Below, one piece after another: positions 18,216-28,160 of a DNA stretch of 64,000 bases; position 1 is the stretch's first letter, and each line of letters starts with the position of its first letter. A program made the translations under genes and the position numbers. The notes beneath the pieces were generated by a model. It was not told where the DNA came from. It saw only the letters and a program-made list of their open reading frames with translations, and searched no databases. This DNA comes from JALZVT01 sp964519335 (GTDB lineage Bacteria; Pseudomonadota; Gammaproteobacteria; Pseudomonadales; Azotimanducaceae). The stretch covers positions 1 to 64,000 of the forward strand of contig CAZFIA010000007.1 of NCBI GenBank assembly GCA_964519335.1, written 5' to 3'.

Positions 18216-18578
18216 TTAATGAACGGCGTTAGGGCGAGACAGCCCAAACGTGGGTATGGGCACATCAAACAGCGCCCCACTATCGTCTTCGAACTCATAG
18301 CTGCCGCGCATGCTGCCTACCTCGGTTTCGAGCACCGCACCGCTCACGTAGCGGAACGACTGTCCCGGGGCAAGCCTGGGCTGTTCTCCGACCACGCCGG
18401 GGCCCTTAACCTCACTTTCTTCGCCATTTCCGTCTGCAATGATCCAGTGCCTGTTTAAGAGTCGGGCAAATGAATCGGTGCTGTTGGTAATGGTGATGGT
18501 GTAGGCGAACACGAAACGATGTTCAGCCGGATGCGAATCCTCTGCCACATATTGTGTTTCTACGTCGATTTTGATCAC
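18216..18578 (-). CDS. apaG: ApaG (Co2+/Mg2+ efflux-associated domain protein)
   Basis: 120 residues of a single ApaG immunoglobulin-like domain: FAYTITITNS, LLNRHWIIADGNG, GVVGEQPRLAPGQSFRY and MRGSYEF. Biochemical role unclear; it is normally encoded between rsmA (ksgA) and apaH. Here that link to rsmA is interrupted by the kinase gene, from which apaG is divergent across 176 bases. Confidence 0.95.
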   Translation of the reverse strand: MIKIDVETQYVAEDSHPAEHRFVFAYTITITNSTDSFARLLNRHWIIADGNGEESEVKGPGVVGEQPRLAPGQSFRYVSGAVLETEVGSMRGSYEFEDDSGALFDVPIPTFGLSRPNAVH

Positions 18579-18754
18579 TGAATATCTACCGCATAAAATT
18601 ATCAGGGGCCAAGGCTATCGGCTGCACTTCTTGTGTTGTAACCCGAACAGGTCATGACCCGGCGGATCGCAACCGGTAGTGTAGCCTCACCAGAAAAAGA
18701 ATTGCGGGCGATCAAGCACCGCAAGATCCGGGATCTAGAACGAAGGGGTGCGAC

Positions 18755-21324
18755 ATGGACACAGAAATAGCCAAATCTAGTGATCTGACTGGACAGATTG
18801 TCGGCCAGTACCACATCACTGGCCGTCTGGGTCGCGGCGGTATGGCTGACGTCTATAAGGCCTTGCACACCGAGCTGAAGGTCCACCGGGCAATGAAGTT
18901 CATCCGCCCAGAATTTGTGACCTCAGAAGACTTTCGGACCCGGTTCCAAAAAGAGGCCCAGGCAGTAGCACAGCTTGAACACCCCAATATTGTGCGGATT
19001 CACGACTTTGGTAACTCCGATAACCAGTACTACATGGTCATGCAGTACATCGAGGGTCTTGATCTAAAAAACAAGCTGCTCCAGACCAGCACCTTACCAA
19101 TCGATCATGCGATTGACCTTACTGTTACTGTCGCGAGTGCGTTGAGCTACGCGCACGATCGAGACCTGATTCACCGCGACATCAAGCCCGACAACATTAT
19201 GCTCGATGAGAAGGGTACCCCGATCCTCATGGATTTCGGTATCGCAAAGCTACTCACAGAAAACACCGCCCTTACCCAAACCGGTGCAGGTATCGGCACA
19301 CCGGCCTACATGGCCCCTGAGCAGGCGCAGGGTCAAGCCATCACAGCGGCGACGGATATCTACGCACTAGCCATTGTGCTTTACGAGCTTGTCACAGGCA
19401 CCAAACCCTACAACGCCGACACGCCGATCGCAGTGATGTTAAAAGCCATCAACGACCCCTTGCCCTTGCCTCGAACCATTAACCCTAAGGTCAGCGAAGA
19501 ACTTCAAGCGGTGATCTTAAAAGCCACAGCAAAAGACCCGCTGCAGCGCTATCAAAACGCACAGGAGTTTGCCCAGGATCTGCAGGCCGTGCGCACGGGC
19601 ACACAGCCAACGATCGCACTGACCGCACCCGTTACAGCCGGCATCGAACCAGCCGCAACGGCCGGTGCTGCAGCAAATGAAACGTCCACAACAAAAACGG
19701 TTGCGAACACCCTCGCTCGGGGTCTTAGCTGGCTTGGCGCCGTTACTGTTGTCGCCGGACTGGGGGCCCTCTACTGGTGGTGGAACGACACCAATCCAGC
19801 CGAAGAGTCGGCGCTATCTGAACCGGTTGTTGACACCGTCCCTAAAACAACCGCTGACACAGTCTCTAAAACAACGGCAAGCCCAGCCACTACCAGCACA
19901 AGTGCCCTGGCCCCGCCGCCCGCAAAATCGATTGCTTTCGAAGCGCCCGACACGAGTAGCGGGGCTGGCGAAATTTTTGCCTACCGCGACACTCTGGCTG
20001 AGGGCCAGGTCGTTGAAACCGACATCGACCTAAGCGAAGGCGACACGCTGTTCTTACAGGTACACAAGGTCTCCAACACCACCGACTTCAAGCTTATATC
20101 TCCCAATGGTCGAGAGCCGATCATCAAGCACTACAACACCACCGGGCCCGTGGACATAAAAGAAACCGGCACGCATCGACTATCAATAGTGCCCCGGGGG
20201 GGCAAAGAATCAGAGGTAGACGCGCAGCTTTTCCGACTGGGCGAGGCGTCTTTGGACGGCGGGGCAATTAGCTTTGGCGATTATCAGAGCGCCACGACGC
20301 AATGGCCGGGTCAACGCATGCGCTATACCGCCGATCTGGCAGCGGGCGACTGGGTGTTTCTCGAACTCCAGCGCTCCGCCGCCACAACAGACTTCACTTT
20401 ACGCAGCGTCGATGATCGCACCAATCTGATCAGCAACTACAACAGCACTGGGCCGATCGAAATCCCCGCCTCCGGTATCCACCAGTTTTACGCAGATCCA
20501 CGCGGCGCGGCGCTGGGTGACTTCGAGTTTATATTGCACAAACTGAACCCCGCCGTGATTAGCGGCGGCAACTACCAACCTAACTCTTATGCAGAGGCAA
20601 CCACCGCCCAGCCAGGTCAACTCGTGCACTACAACATCGAATTCAATGCCGGTGACAGCATATTTTTCGAGGTGACCCGCAGCGAGGCAACTACCGACTT
20701 TGTACTCGCCGAACCAGGCGGCAGAAAAAATGTTTTCGAGCACTACAATAGCAGAGGGCCTTTTGAGCTAAAGCAAAGCGGCACCTATACGTTGACGGCG
20801 GATCCACGCGGCACCAATCTGGGCGANNNNNNNNNNNNNNNNNNNNNNNNNNNNNNNNNNNNNNNNNNNNNNNNNNNNNNNNNNNNNNNNNNNNNNNNNN
20901 NNNNNNNNNNNNNNNNNNNNNNNNNNAGCAAAGCGGCACCTATACGTTGACGGCGGATCCACGCGGCACCAATCTGGGCGACTACGAGTTTAAATTGCAC
21001 AAGCTTGAGCCTGGCATCATTCAGGGTGGTGAAATAGTGGCAAATGAAGTCATCTCCGGCGCAACAACACAGCCTGGCCAGCTCGCTCATTACAGTCTTA
21101 AGTTGGACGAACCCGCCAGGGTGGGCCTTGAAGTAGTTAAGAGCAGCAATACAACAGATTACACATTACGTTCGGCTGACGATCGCTCTAATGTGTTCAG
21201 CCACTACAGCAACGTCGACAGTCAGCCTCTAGATCCCGGCACCTACAAATTCATTGTAGATCCACGCGCGAGCAAACTGAGCAAATACGAGTTTTTACTT
21301 CGAGTGCAGCCAAACGATGGTTAG
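18755..21324 (+). CDS. membrane-anchored Ser/Thr protein kinase with PPC-like repeats (contains an assembly gap)
   Basis: Eukaryotic-type kinase, residues about 20-280: glycine loop GRLGRGGMADVY (23-34), Lys48, HRDIKPDN (140-147), DFG (160-162) and APE (187-189), all intact. One transmembrane helix follows (about 326-346), then a Ser/Thr/Pro-rich linker and about four ~97-residue beta-rich units, each with a TTDF(T/V) core and YADPRG or TADPRG near the end, similar in look to PPC-type domains. The kinase should be cytoplasmic and the repeats periplasmic. A 100-N block (20827-20926) breaks the frame as written. Collapsing the identical 55-bp flanks gives one 805-codon frame and a complete repeat unit. 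Convergent with rsmA; the stop codons abut. Confidence 0.88.
20772..20981 (+). repeat. assembly gap bounded by identical 55-bp copies
   Basis: Bases 20772-20826 and 20927-20981 are identical (55 bp, starting agcaaagcggcacc) and flank 100 N. Both copies encode QSGTYTLTADPRGTNLG in the same register. The block is either a contig overlap padded with N or one or more unresolved near-identical repeat units. Confidence 0.9.
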
Positions 21325-22119
21325 CTAACTGTCTTTCTTAGGCTCTGTACCTGAGGCTTCGTTCGATAAAGCAATAAACTGCTCAACGCTGAGCTCTTCA
21401 GCACGCTGACGACCCTCAAGCCCAAACGCAGGAAAATCAAAGTCCCAGGCTTTTAGTGAGTTGTTTAGTGTTTTTCGGCGCTGGCCGAATGCCGCTGCCA
21501 CGACGCGGCGGAACTCAGGCAAGTCGGTTAGTAGCCGGCTGGGTCTTTCGTCTGGAGGTAGCGGCAGCAGCCGCACCACCTGCGACATCACTTTTGGCGG
21601 CGGATAGAAAGCGCCGGGTTCTACATCAAACAGCGCCTCAACCTGAAAACCCAACTGCAGCATTACGCTCAAGCGACCCCATGCCTTGCTACCCGGCTGT
21701 GCGGCCATCCGCTGTGCCATTTCTTTTTGCAACATGAAGTGCATATCACGAATTAGATCCGGGTACTGAACTAGCTTAAGTAATAGAGGCGACGACAGGT
21801 TATACGGCAGATTGCCCACAAGTCGCCACCCCGTTGACTTCAAGCGTTCCTCAAAATCCACCGCGAGCACATCACTCTGAGTCAGTCGCAAATTTGCGAA
21901 ACGTGCTTCAAGAGACGCAATGAGATCACGATCGAGTTCAACTGCATGAAGGATCTCGAGTTCGCCACACAACAATTGTGTGAGTGCACCACGGCCAGGA
22001 CCAATCTCAAGCATTCGATCATCGCGCTCGGGACGAATAGCTCGCACTATAGCGTCGAGCACTTGCTCGTCAGTTAAGAAATGCTGACCAAATCGTTTAC
22101 GGGGTCGCACTGGCACCAA
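21325..22119 (-). CDS. rsmA: 16S rRNA dimethyladenosine transferase RsmA (KsgA)
   Basis: Dimethylates A1518 and A1519 in helix 45 of 16S rRNA during late 30S maturation. 264 residues: RKRFGQHFLTD (7-17), the SAM motif LEIGPGRGALT, the acidic VELDRDL, and NLPYN, which marks the N6-adenine methyltransferase active site. The start is TTG at 22119 or GTG at 22116, both overlapping the pdxA end by about 20 bases, so translation is probably coupled. Confidence 0.97.
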   Translation of the reverse strand: MVPVRPRKRFGQHFLTDEQVLDAIVRAIRPERDDRMLEIGPGRGALTQLLCGELEILHAVELDRDLIASLEARFANLRLTQSDVLAVDFEERLKSTGWRLVGNLPYNLSSPLLLKLVQYPDLIRDMHFMLQKEMAQRMAAQPGSKAWGRLSVMLQLGFQVEALFDVEPGAFYPPPKVMSQVVRLLPLPPDERPSRLLTDLPEFRRVVAAAFGQRRKTLNNSLKAWDFDFPAFGLEGRQRAEELSVEQFIALSNEASGTEPKKDS

Positions 22120-23071
22120 CTAGTTGCTGCGCGAGGAGTAGGGCCGCTTGGAAGCTACCCTCATCAGCGCTGCCCGTACCCGCAATATCGAGCGCAGTAC
22201 CGTGATCAACGCTGGTGCGAACAAAAGGCAAACCCAGCGTAACGTTCACTGCTTCGCCAAAACCCGCGTACTTCAGCACCGGCAGGCCCTGATCGTGGTA
22301 CATGGCAAGCACCGCATCCACCCCCATCAAGCGCTCTGGCGTGAACAGGGTATCTGCAGGCAATGGGCCGAGCACCTGCAGGCCCGCAGCGGAAAGCGTG
22401 CGACAGGCAGGCTCAATAACCTCAATTTCTTCACGACCCAGATGCCCACCCTCACCCGCGTGCGGATTGAGACCGGTCAGGGCAATCCGCGGCGCCGCGA
22501 TGCCAAACTTTTCGATCAGTTCGGCGTGCAGAATCTTTGCGCGCCGGACCAACAGATCTATCGTCAGGGCATCGGCTACATCGCGCAGCGCCAAATGGGT
22601 AGTGGCGAGCGCAACTCGCATTGATTTCGCCACGAGCAACATCACCACATCTGTAGCCGCACTTTTCTCGCGCAAAAATTCGGTGTGCCCCGTAAAAGCA
22701 ATGCCAGCATCGTTAATCACCGACTTCTGCATGGGCCCGGTAACGAGCCCGCTAAATTGCCCGCGAAGTACCCCGTTGGCCGCAGTATCAAGTGCCTTGA
22801 GCGTGGCTTCTGCGTTACCTACACAGAGTTTCCCGGGGACAACAATCTCGGGGAGCGGTACATCCAATACCGTGAGTGCTCCGGGTTGAGATATCGGATT
22901 TTGTAGATCGCTCCTAACGTCAAGCGCCACACCCAGAGTTTTTGCCCGAGCTGCAAGCGTCGTGGCTGAACCAACGACTACCCAAGCTTCTTCTCGCGCT
23001 TGTTGAGCAAGCCCCACAATCAGATCGGGACCAATTCCGGCAGGCTCTCCCGGCGTAACGACAAGCGTCAC
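22097..23071 (-). CDS. pdxA: 4-hydroxythreonine-4-phosphate dehydrogenase
   Basis: Pyridoxal 5'-phosphate synthesis: NAD-dependent oxidation of 4-phosphohydroxy-L-threonine. 324 residues with VTPGEPAGIGPDL at the N-terminus, GFTGHTE-type sequence (IAFTGHTEFL), LNPHAGEGG and MYHDQGLPVLKY carrying metal-binding histidines. The start is GTG and I see no Shine-Dalgarno sequence; upstream is the short surA-pdxA spacer with a hexamer repeat. Confidence 0.97.
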   Translation of the reverse strand: MTLVVTPGEPAGIGPDLIVGLAQQAREEAWVVVGSATTLAARAKTLGVALDVRSDLQNPISQPGALTVLDVPLPEIVVPGKLCVGNAEATLKALDTAANGVLRGQFSGLVTGPMQKSVINDAGIAFTGHTEFLREKSAATDVVMLLVAKSMRVALATTHLALRDVADALTIDLLVRRAKILHAELIEKFGIAAPRIALTGLNPHAGEGGHLGREEIEVIEPACRTLSAAGLQVLGPLPADTLFTPERLMGVDAVLAMYHDQGLPVLKYAGFGEAVNVTLGLPFVRTSVDHGTALDIAGTGSADEGSFQAALLLAQQLVGASATP

Positions 23072-23084
23072 AGTCTGAGGAGGA

Positions 23085-23102
23085 TTCTAGTTCTAGTTCT
23101 AG
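23085..23102. repeat. ttctag hexamer, three tandem copies
   Basis: Three perfect copies of ttctag at the surA 3' end; the surA stop codon lies in the last copy. The pdxA start is 13 bases away on the minus strand. Confidence 0.85.
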
Positions 23103-24427
23103 TTTCCTGCACCCTGCATCCGCAGCTCTACGTACGCTTCATCGCGCACTTCTTTAATCCACTTTTGCAGTTCGTCTTCAAATCGCTGCTTGTGCAGAAT
23201 CTGCGCGGCCTTGTTTTTTAAAGCCTCTTCGCTCATATCTTCCATGCGCCGCTCCTGCACCTGCAGAATGTGCCAGCCATACTTCGACTTAAACGGCGGC
23301 GTGATCTTGCCGATCTCTGCAGAATCCACCATGGCAGCAAACGCGGGCACAAAGTCAGACGAAGTAGACCAACCAAGGTCACCGCCCTTAAGGGCACTGC
23401 CGGGATCTTCTGAAAACTCCTTGGCCAAGGTCTCAAAGTCGCCGCCATCGGTAAGGGCTGCATAAACAGAGTCTATTTCAGACTTGGTTTCATTCTCGGT
23501 GCGAATTTCCGACGCCTGCATAAGAATGTGTCGTGCGCGGGTTTGTTGCTGCTCTTCCATACCAGCGCCCTGCTGCTCAAGCAGCTTAATAATGTGCAGC
23601 CCGCGGCCACTCTTTATTGGGTCAGAAACTTCGCCAGGTTCCATGCTGAGCACGCGCTCGCTGAAAAGGCTAGGTAACTCGCCCGCGCGGCGCCAACCCA
23701 AATCACCACCTTCTAGTGCACGCCCACCAGCCGAATGAGCTATCGCGACCGGACCAAACTCTGCACCGGCGCGAAGCTGACTAACAAGCTCGCCTGCTTT
23801 CGAGGCGGCAACTACTCGAGTGTCTTCTGATGCGTCTTCGTCTATCTCGAGCAGAATATGCCCCACACGATATTGATCAGACAACAGCGCTTCGTAAAAC
23901 GGCGAATCGATAATCGCGTCAACATCTTGTTCACTTATCTGAATGCGCCGGTTAACTAGTGCCCGCTGCACACGCGTGATAACCATCTCGCGACGAATCT
24001 GCTCGCGGAACTCGCCATACGCAATGCCATCCCTCCGCAAAGCTTCTCGAAACTGATCGAGGGTCATGCGGTTTTGTTGCGCGAAGGCCGCAACAGCTTT
24101 GGTGAGCGACTCATCGTCAATCTCGATGCCACGACGCGCCGCTTCCTGGAGCTGAACGCTTTCGACAATCAGCCGCTCTAGTATCTGGCTGAGCAGCACA
24201 TCGTTCGGCGGCGCTTCGATGTTGTTGGCTTCCATCTGCTCGCGCACCGTGGTGAGTCGGGTGACAAGCTCGGAGCCGAGTACAACATCGTCTTCGACAA
24301 CGGCAACAATACGATCAAGTTCGCGCAAGGCAGCAGAAGCCGGCGGGACATAACTGCCGACGACCAAAACCAGAAGCAATGCCAGGCAAAGGCTCGCTAA
24401 ACGGTAGCTAAAAGAAGTTCGAATCAT
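23099..24427 (-). CDS. surA: periplasmic peptidyl-prolyl isomerase/chaperone SurA
   Basis: Chaperone escorting outer-membrane proteins, including LptD, to the Bam complex. From the ATG at 24427 it has 442 residues; the frame extends further upstream but that part lies inside lptD and lacks a signal peptide. Signal peptide 1-32 (cleavage near ASA), N-terminal chaperone domain (about 33-170), two PpiC parvulin domains (about 187-285 and 297-392) with GGDLGW in each, and a C-terminal helix. Overlaps the lptD end by 20 bases. Confidence 0.97.
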   Translation of the reverse strand: MIRTSFSYRLASLCLALLLVLVVGSYVPPASAALRELDRIVAVVEDDVVLGSELVTRLTTVREQMEANNIEAPPNDVLLSQILERLIVESVQLQEAARRGIEIDDESLTKAVAAFAQQNRMTLDQFREALRRDGIAYGEFREQIRREMVITRVQRALVNRRIQISEQDVDAIIDSPFYEALLSDQYRVGHILLEIDEDASEDTRVVAASKAGELVSQLRAGAEFGPVAIAHSAGGRALEGGDLGWRRAGELPSLFSERVLSMEPGEVSDPIKSGRGLHIIKLLEQQGAGMEEQQQTRARHILMQASEIRTENETKSEIDSVYAALTDGGDFETLAKEFSEDPGSALKGGDLGWSTSSDFVPAFAAMVDSAEIGKITPPFKSKYGWHILQVQERRMEDMSEEALKNKAAQILHKQRFEDELQKWIKEVRDEAYVELRMQGAGN

Positions 24428-26963
24428 CTGGTCTATACCCTCGAATACCACGCTGTATGAGCGTGTCGATCTTGGTGCCAAAGCCTGCGAGGCCTTTGAA
24501 CACAAACTGGAAGAATACACCCTTATCAGGCTCGACCTCTTCGATAAGAGCAACGCTGCGGCTTTCGATGAAGCGGCGAGCGATCAACCGCATCTGCCAG
24601 CAGCAATTATTATATTCAAGACCCGCAAAGCCCTCGATAGTTCGGTTGCTGTTCAGATCGAAATTCCAACGCCCCAGCACGCTTATACGGTTCGAAACCC
24701 CCCACAAAATCGACAGATCCGTCTGATCCAGCCGCGTTGGACCACCCTGTCGGTAGCCAATATTGGCAATGCGCCGATTGTTTCTGCGATAGCCTAGATT
24801 GAAGAGACTTTCGTCAATTGTATTGTCGTTAGGGTCCCAAATCACGCCGGTATTGAGATTCCAGTCCCGCGCAATCCGGGCCCGCAGCTGACCGGCGATC
24901 GCCGAAGAAGAGTGCCTGTCGTCGTCTTCGAGACCCCCCAAATCAGTCACCGTCCGGTCGCGGAAAAAGAAAATCTGGCCAACAGAAGCCCGCACATATT
25001 CGCGCCCACTCGCGGCATTAACAAAGGCGCTAGAGACGCCTACCGAGACCTGATTTGCATCGCTAATGCGATCAAGCCCGCTGAAGCGATTGCGCCGGAA
25101 AAGCTGGCTGTAATTGAAACGCAGTTCGGTTACATCGAACAGCGGCAATTGATCCTGAGCCTCGCGCTCTTGATACAGATAAAATACTCGCGGCTCTAGT
25201 GTCTGAATGAGTGACGTACCAAACAACGTCAACGGGCGCTCGAAGAACAGTCCCCCGTCGGCGCTGGCGAAGCCAATCGAACGCTCGGGGCGCTCATCAA
25301 AGCCGAGGGGTACATCGCGCAAATCATAAGCGGTGTAGCGAAAGCCACCGCTAAGCTCCGCAAACGCGTGGGGCCATTGCAACGGCAGGCGCACTTCGGG
25401 TTGAAGGTGATAACGCTCGCCAACAATGCGGCTGATTCCTGCAAGATCATCGTTATTGCGATCAAAGGAAGCCGCTTGCGCGGTCAGACTAAATTCTACG
25501 GGACCCACCAGTGCACGCGTGTAAGTCAAATCAAATTGCGGTAACCGTTGGTAGGCTTCGGTAGGTATCTCATCAAGGCGCTGGAAACGCTGGGTCCAAA
25601 GCCGCGCATCCAGTTCACCAGTGGATGCCGATTTACTCCCAAAGCGATAGCGCACACCGGCGCGGCGTTCGAGTTCAACTCGACTGGATACCGCCACGCC
25701 AGTACCGAGATCGCGAAAATAGTCCGGATCGCTAACCGCGGTGTAATCGACAGTGGTGTCGAGTCGACCTAGTCGGCCGGCGGTTCCACCATTGTGCTCA
25801 CCAGCGAGCAACCAGCGATCAGCCTTTTCAAAATCGCCACCCGGAAACTCATCTCGAAAATCATCGAGACTTAGCACGCCATTGAACTGATCATCGTTGG
25901 GCAAGAACGCCCCACCCAAGCGATAGTCACCATAGCGGTTTTTGTGTCGAAGCTCGCTCTCAACGCCCAGGCCACGCTCGGTCAGCAGCCGGGGAGTAAC
26001 CGTCGCGTCCCAGTCTGGCGCAATGTTTATGTAATAGGGTGCGGCGATTTGGAAACCGTCTTGCCCGGAGTAGCCAAGATCTGGAAATAGCCACCCCGAC
26101 TGACGCGCATCATCGACCGGGAAGCGGATGTACGGCAGGTAAAACACCGGCACATTTTTTATCCTTAAGGTCGCCCCGCGAGCGGTTCCCCACACCGCGC
26201 CTTCGTCAACCGTAATACTGCGGCTATCGATGCGCCAGGTGTTGCTGCCGGGATCACAGCGAGTTACCGAGCCTTTGCTAATCACCAGGTCGCCGTTCTC
26301 ATCCTGCGCAACACTGCCCGCACTGCCGCGCAATCCAGCCTCAGTCAACAGAAAGGCTACCTCGTCGAGCCGTGCCGAGTCACTGGCCAGCTCAACGTCG
26401 GCGCCATCTCCTAGCAGTACCAGCCCCGGTTCTTCGAGTCGCACGTTGCCCTGCACTTCAGCACGCTCAGAAACCTCAAACACCACAGCAGAGTCTGTGC
26501 GAACTCGACGGTTACCACGAACAATTTCAACATCGCCATCAAGTTCGAGCCGGTCATCAATAAAATAACGCGCAGTATCAGCTTCTGCCTGTATCGGCAA
26601 AGTCGAAGGATCAACGCTGACCGGCACCGACTGCGCAACGGCTCGATACTCGCCCTCACACCAGTCCGGCAGAGCAGCGCGACGAGCCGCAGCCAACTGT
26701 TCACGCGGCAGCCAATATTCGGCTAGCAACCGCTGGGCCGCATCAGCGGCGGCGCTTGCAGTGGCCGTGTTGTCATCTTGAGATAGCTCAGGTGCATCGG
26801 CACCTACCTCAGAGTCAGCATCAGGGCCAACATCGGCGCCAAAGACACTCTGAGTACCCAGGGTAATCAGTACACAAGCGGCGAGCGCGACAGCGAGCAG
26901 CCCGTTGGCAGTGCCCGAAAGGCGTTGTTTTGTTGTGAGCAGCAAGCGCCGGAAAGACTCCAT
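24408..26963 (-). CDS. lptD: LPS-assembly protein LptD
   Basis: Outer-membrane translocon that with LptE inserts LPS into the outer leaflet. The ATG at 26963 has a GAGG ribosome-binding site 7 bases upstream; an in-frame ATG at 26993 has none. 851 residues: signal sequence (cleavage near 43), LptA-like periplasmic domain (about 105-240), and a long beta-barrel. The cysteines needed for inter-domain disulfides are present: WCEGEY (C102), RCDPGSN, and the adjacent pair in NNCCW near the C-terminus. Divergent from amgK by 64 bases and followed by surA. Confidence 0.96.
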   Translation of the reverse strand: MESFRRLLLTTKQRLSGTANGLLAVALAACVLITLGTQSVFGADVGPDADSEVGADAPELSQDDNTATASAAADAAQRLLAEYWLPREQLAAARRAALPDWCEGEYRAVAQSVPVSVDPSTLPIQAEADTARYFIDDRLELDGDVEIVRGNRRVRTDSAVVFEVSERAEVQGNVRLEEPGLVLLGDGADVELASDSARLDEVAFLLTEAGLRGSAGSVAQDENGDLVISKGSVTRCDPGSNTWRIDSRSITVDEGAVWGTARGATLRIKNVPVFYLPYIRFPVDDARQSGWLFPDLGYSGQDGFQIAAPYYINIAPDWDATVTPRLLTERGLGVESELRHKNRYGDYRLGGAFLPNDDQFNGVLSLDDFRDEFPGGDFEKADRWLLAGEHNGGTAGRLGRLDTTVDYTAVSDPDYFRDLGTGVAVSSRVELERRAGVRYRFGSKSASTGELDARLWTQRFQRLDEIPTEAYQRLPQFDLTYTRALVGPVEFSLTAQAASFDRNNDDLAGISRIVGERYHLQPEVRLPLQWPHAFAELSGGFRYTAYDLRDVPLGFDERPERSIGFASADGGLFFERPLTLFGTSLIQTLEPRVFYLYQEREAQDQLPLFDVTELRFNYSQLFRRNRFSGLDRISDANQVSVGVSSAFVNAASGREYVRASVGQIFFFRDRTVTDLGGLEDDDRHSSSAIAGQLRARIARDWNLNTGVIWDPNDNTIDESLFNLGYRRNNRRIANIGYRQGGPTRLDQTDLSILWGVSNRISVLGRWNFDLNSNRTIEGFAGLEYNNCCWQMRLIARRFIESRSVALIEEVEPDKGVFFQFVFKGLAGFGTKIDTLIQRGIRGYRPDDSNFF

Positions 26964-27027
26964 CAATACCTCATAAAGATGGTCGCGGATCATAGGGTAT
27001 TGCCTCTTGATTGCCTATGATAGGTCC

Positions 27028-28143
27028 ATGACCCGCACGCCACCGTCTTCTAAGCGCACCTCTGCTGCAAATAGCACCTCCACTCTGTCTGGGGAAAGAT
27101 CGGACAAGATTAGCCCGGCGCTTTATTCCTGGCTGGTCGATACCCTCGAACAAACAGGAACTGCGGGTCCGACGGCTCCCGGCTTACAGGCGTTGCAAAC
27201 AGAGGCCAGTTTCCGACAGTTCTATCGAGTGACCGGCACCAGCGAACCTCTGGTGCTAATGGATTCACCACCGGCCAAAGAACAGAACCCACAGTTTGTT
27301 GCGGTTGCCGCAGCGTTTGCCGCACAAGGCATTCGAGTCCCGAGTTTGCTCGCCCACAACATCCCCGAAGGCTGGTTACTGCTAACCGACCTCGGACAAA
27401 CGCACTTCATTGACGCTTACAAAGACGGCAACGAAGCGCAGTGCCTGCAGGCCGCTCTGGTTACGCTACAGCGCATAGGTTCTGTAAAGGATCCAATCAT
27501 TCCAAACTACACAGCACAGCGTCTGTCGGATGAACTAGACATTTTTGTCGACTGGTTGGTTCGAGATGCATGCGATGTTGCGCTCCCAGATAAGCTGTTC
27601 GAAGATACGCGCAAACTGCTGTTGGCAAACGCAGCCAATCAGCCACAGGTGTGTGTGCATCGCGATTTTCACTGTAAAAATTTGCTTTGGGATAGAAACG
27701 CGCAGAGAAACATAAGGAGAGACGTAAGGAGAAACGTACAGAAAAACACACAAACCGAAGGAGCGTCGGCAGACCCAGTGGGTGTGCTTGATTTTCAGGA
27801 CGCTTTGATCGGCCCGGCCGGCTACGACCTTGCGTCGCTTCTGCACGATTGCTACTGGAAATTCTCTGATCCGGTGATCGATACTGTGGTCTCCGGCTTA
27901 CCCGACACCAACCGGCGTGCAGTAGATTTGCTGGCCGTACAACGCCAGTTAAAGGCCGTAGGCATATTCGCGCGCCTCGCTAGCCGCGATAGCAAAACCA
28001 GTCATTTGCCACATATAGAGCCCGTGCTGGGTAATCTCGTTGATCTGTGTCAGCGTTATGAAGAACTTAAGCCCTTGAGCGGTTGGTTGACCGACTCATT
28101 GGTTACGCCCGCTCGACGTTGGGTCGCAGACATACAGAAGTAG
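27028..28143 (+). CDS. amgK: N-acetylmuramate/N-acetylglucosamine anomeric kinase AmgK
   Basis: Aminoglycoside-phosphotransferase-fold kinase that phosphorylates the anomeric carbon of MurNAc or GlcNAc, feeding MurU and bypassing de novo UDP-MurNAc synthesis. 371 residues from the ATG at 27028 (an in-frame TTG at 27007 is possible). Visible: ASFRQFYR, LVLMDSPP, the catalytic HRDFHCKN (H211, D213, N218) and LDFQDA (D255, D258). Between these two loops is a 16-residue insertion (227-242) from a 12-bp tandem repeat. The lptD/amgK/murU neighbourhood matches Pseudomonas; the function is from homology. Confidence 0.9.
   Translation: MTRTPPSSKRTSAANSTSTLSGERSDKISPALYSWLVDTLEQTGTAGPTAPGLQALQTEASFRQFYRVTGTSEPLVLMDSPPAKEQNPQFVAVAAAFAAQGIRVPSLLAHNIPEGWLLLTDLGQTHFIDAYKDGNEAQCLQAALVTLQRIGSVKDPIIPNYTAQRLSDELDIFVDWLVRDACDVALPDKLFEDTRKLLLANAANQPQVCVHRDFHCKNLLWDRNAQRNIRRDVRRNVQKNTQTEGASADPVGVLDFQDALIGPAGYDLASLLHDCYWKFSDPVIDTVVSGLPDTNRRAVDLLAVQRQLKAVGIFARLASRDSKTSHLPHIEPVLGNLVDLCQRYEELKPLSGWLTDSLVTPARRWVADIQK
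27706..27753 (+). repeat. 12-bp imperfect tandem repeat (four copies) inside amgK
   Basis: Units agaaacataagg, agagacgtaagg, agaaacgtacag and aaaaacacacaa encode RNIR, RDVR, RNVQ and KNTQ. The array is in frame between the catalytic loop and the metal-binding DFQD, a strongly basic loop insertion. Confidence 0.85.
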
Positions 28144-28160
28144 CTCACAGCACAAAGCTC

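Noticed and set aside
20827..20926. frameshift or pseudogene in the Ser/Thr kinase
   Set aside because: The break is only the arbitrary 100-N length; collapsing the identical 55-bp flanks restores one frame with an intact kinase domain.
23099..24553. longer SurA start at 24553
   Set aside because: The added residues lie within lptD, are Ser/Arg-rich and displace the signal peptide from the N-terminus.
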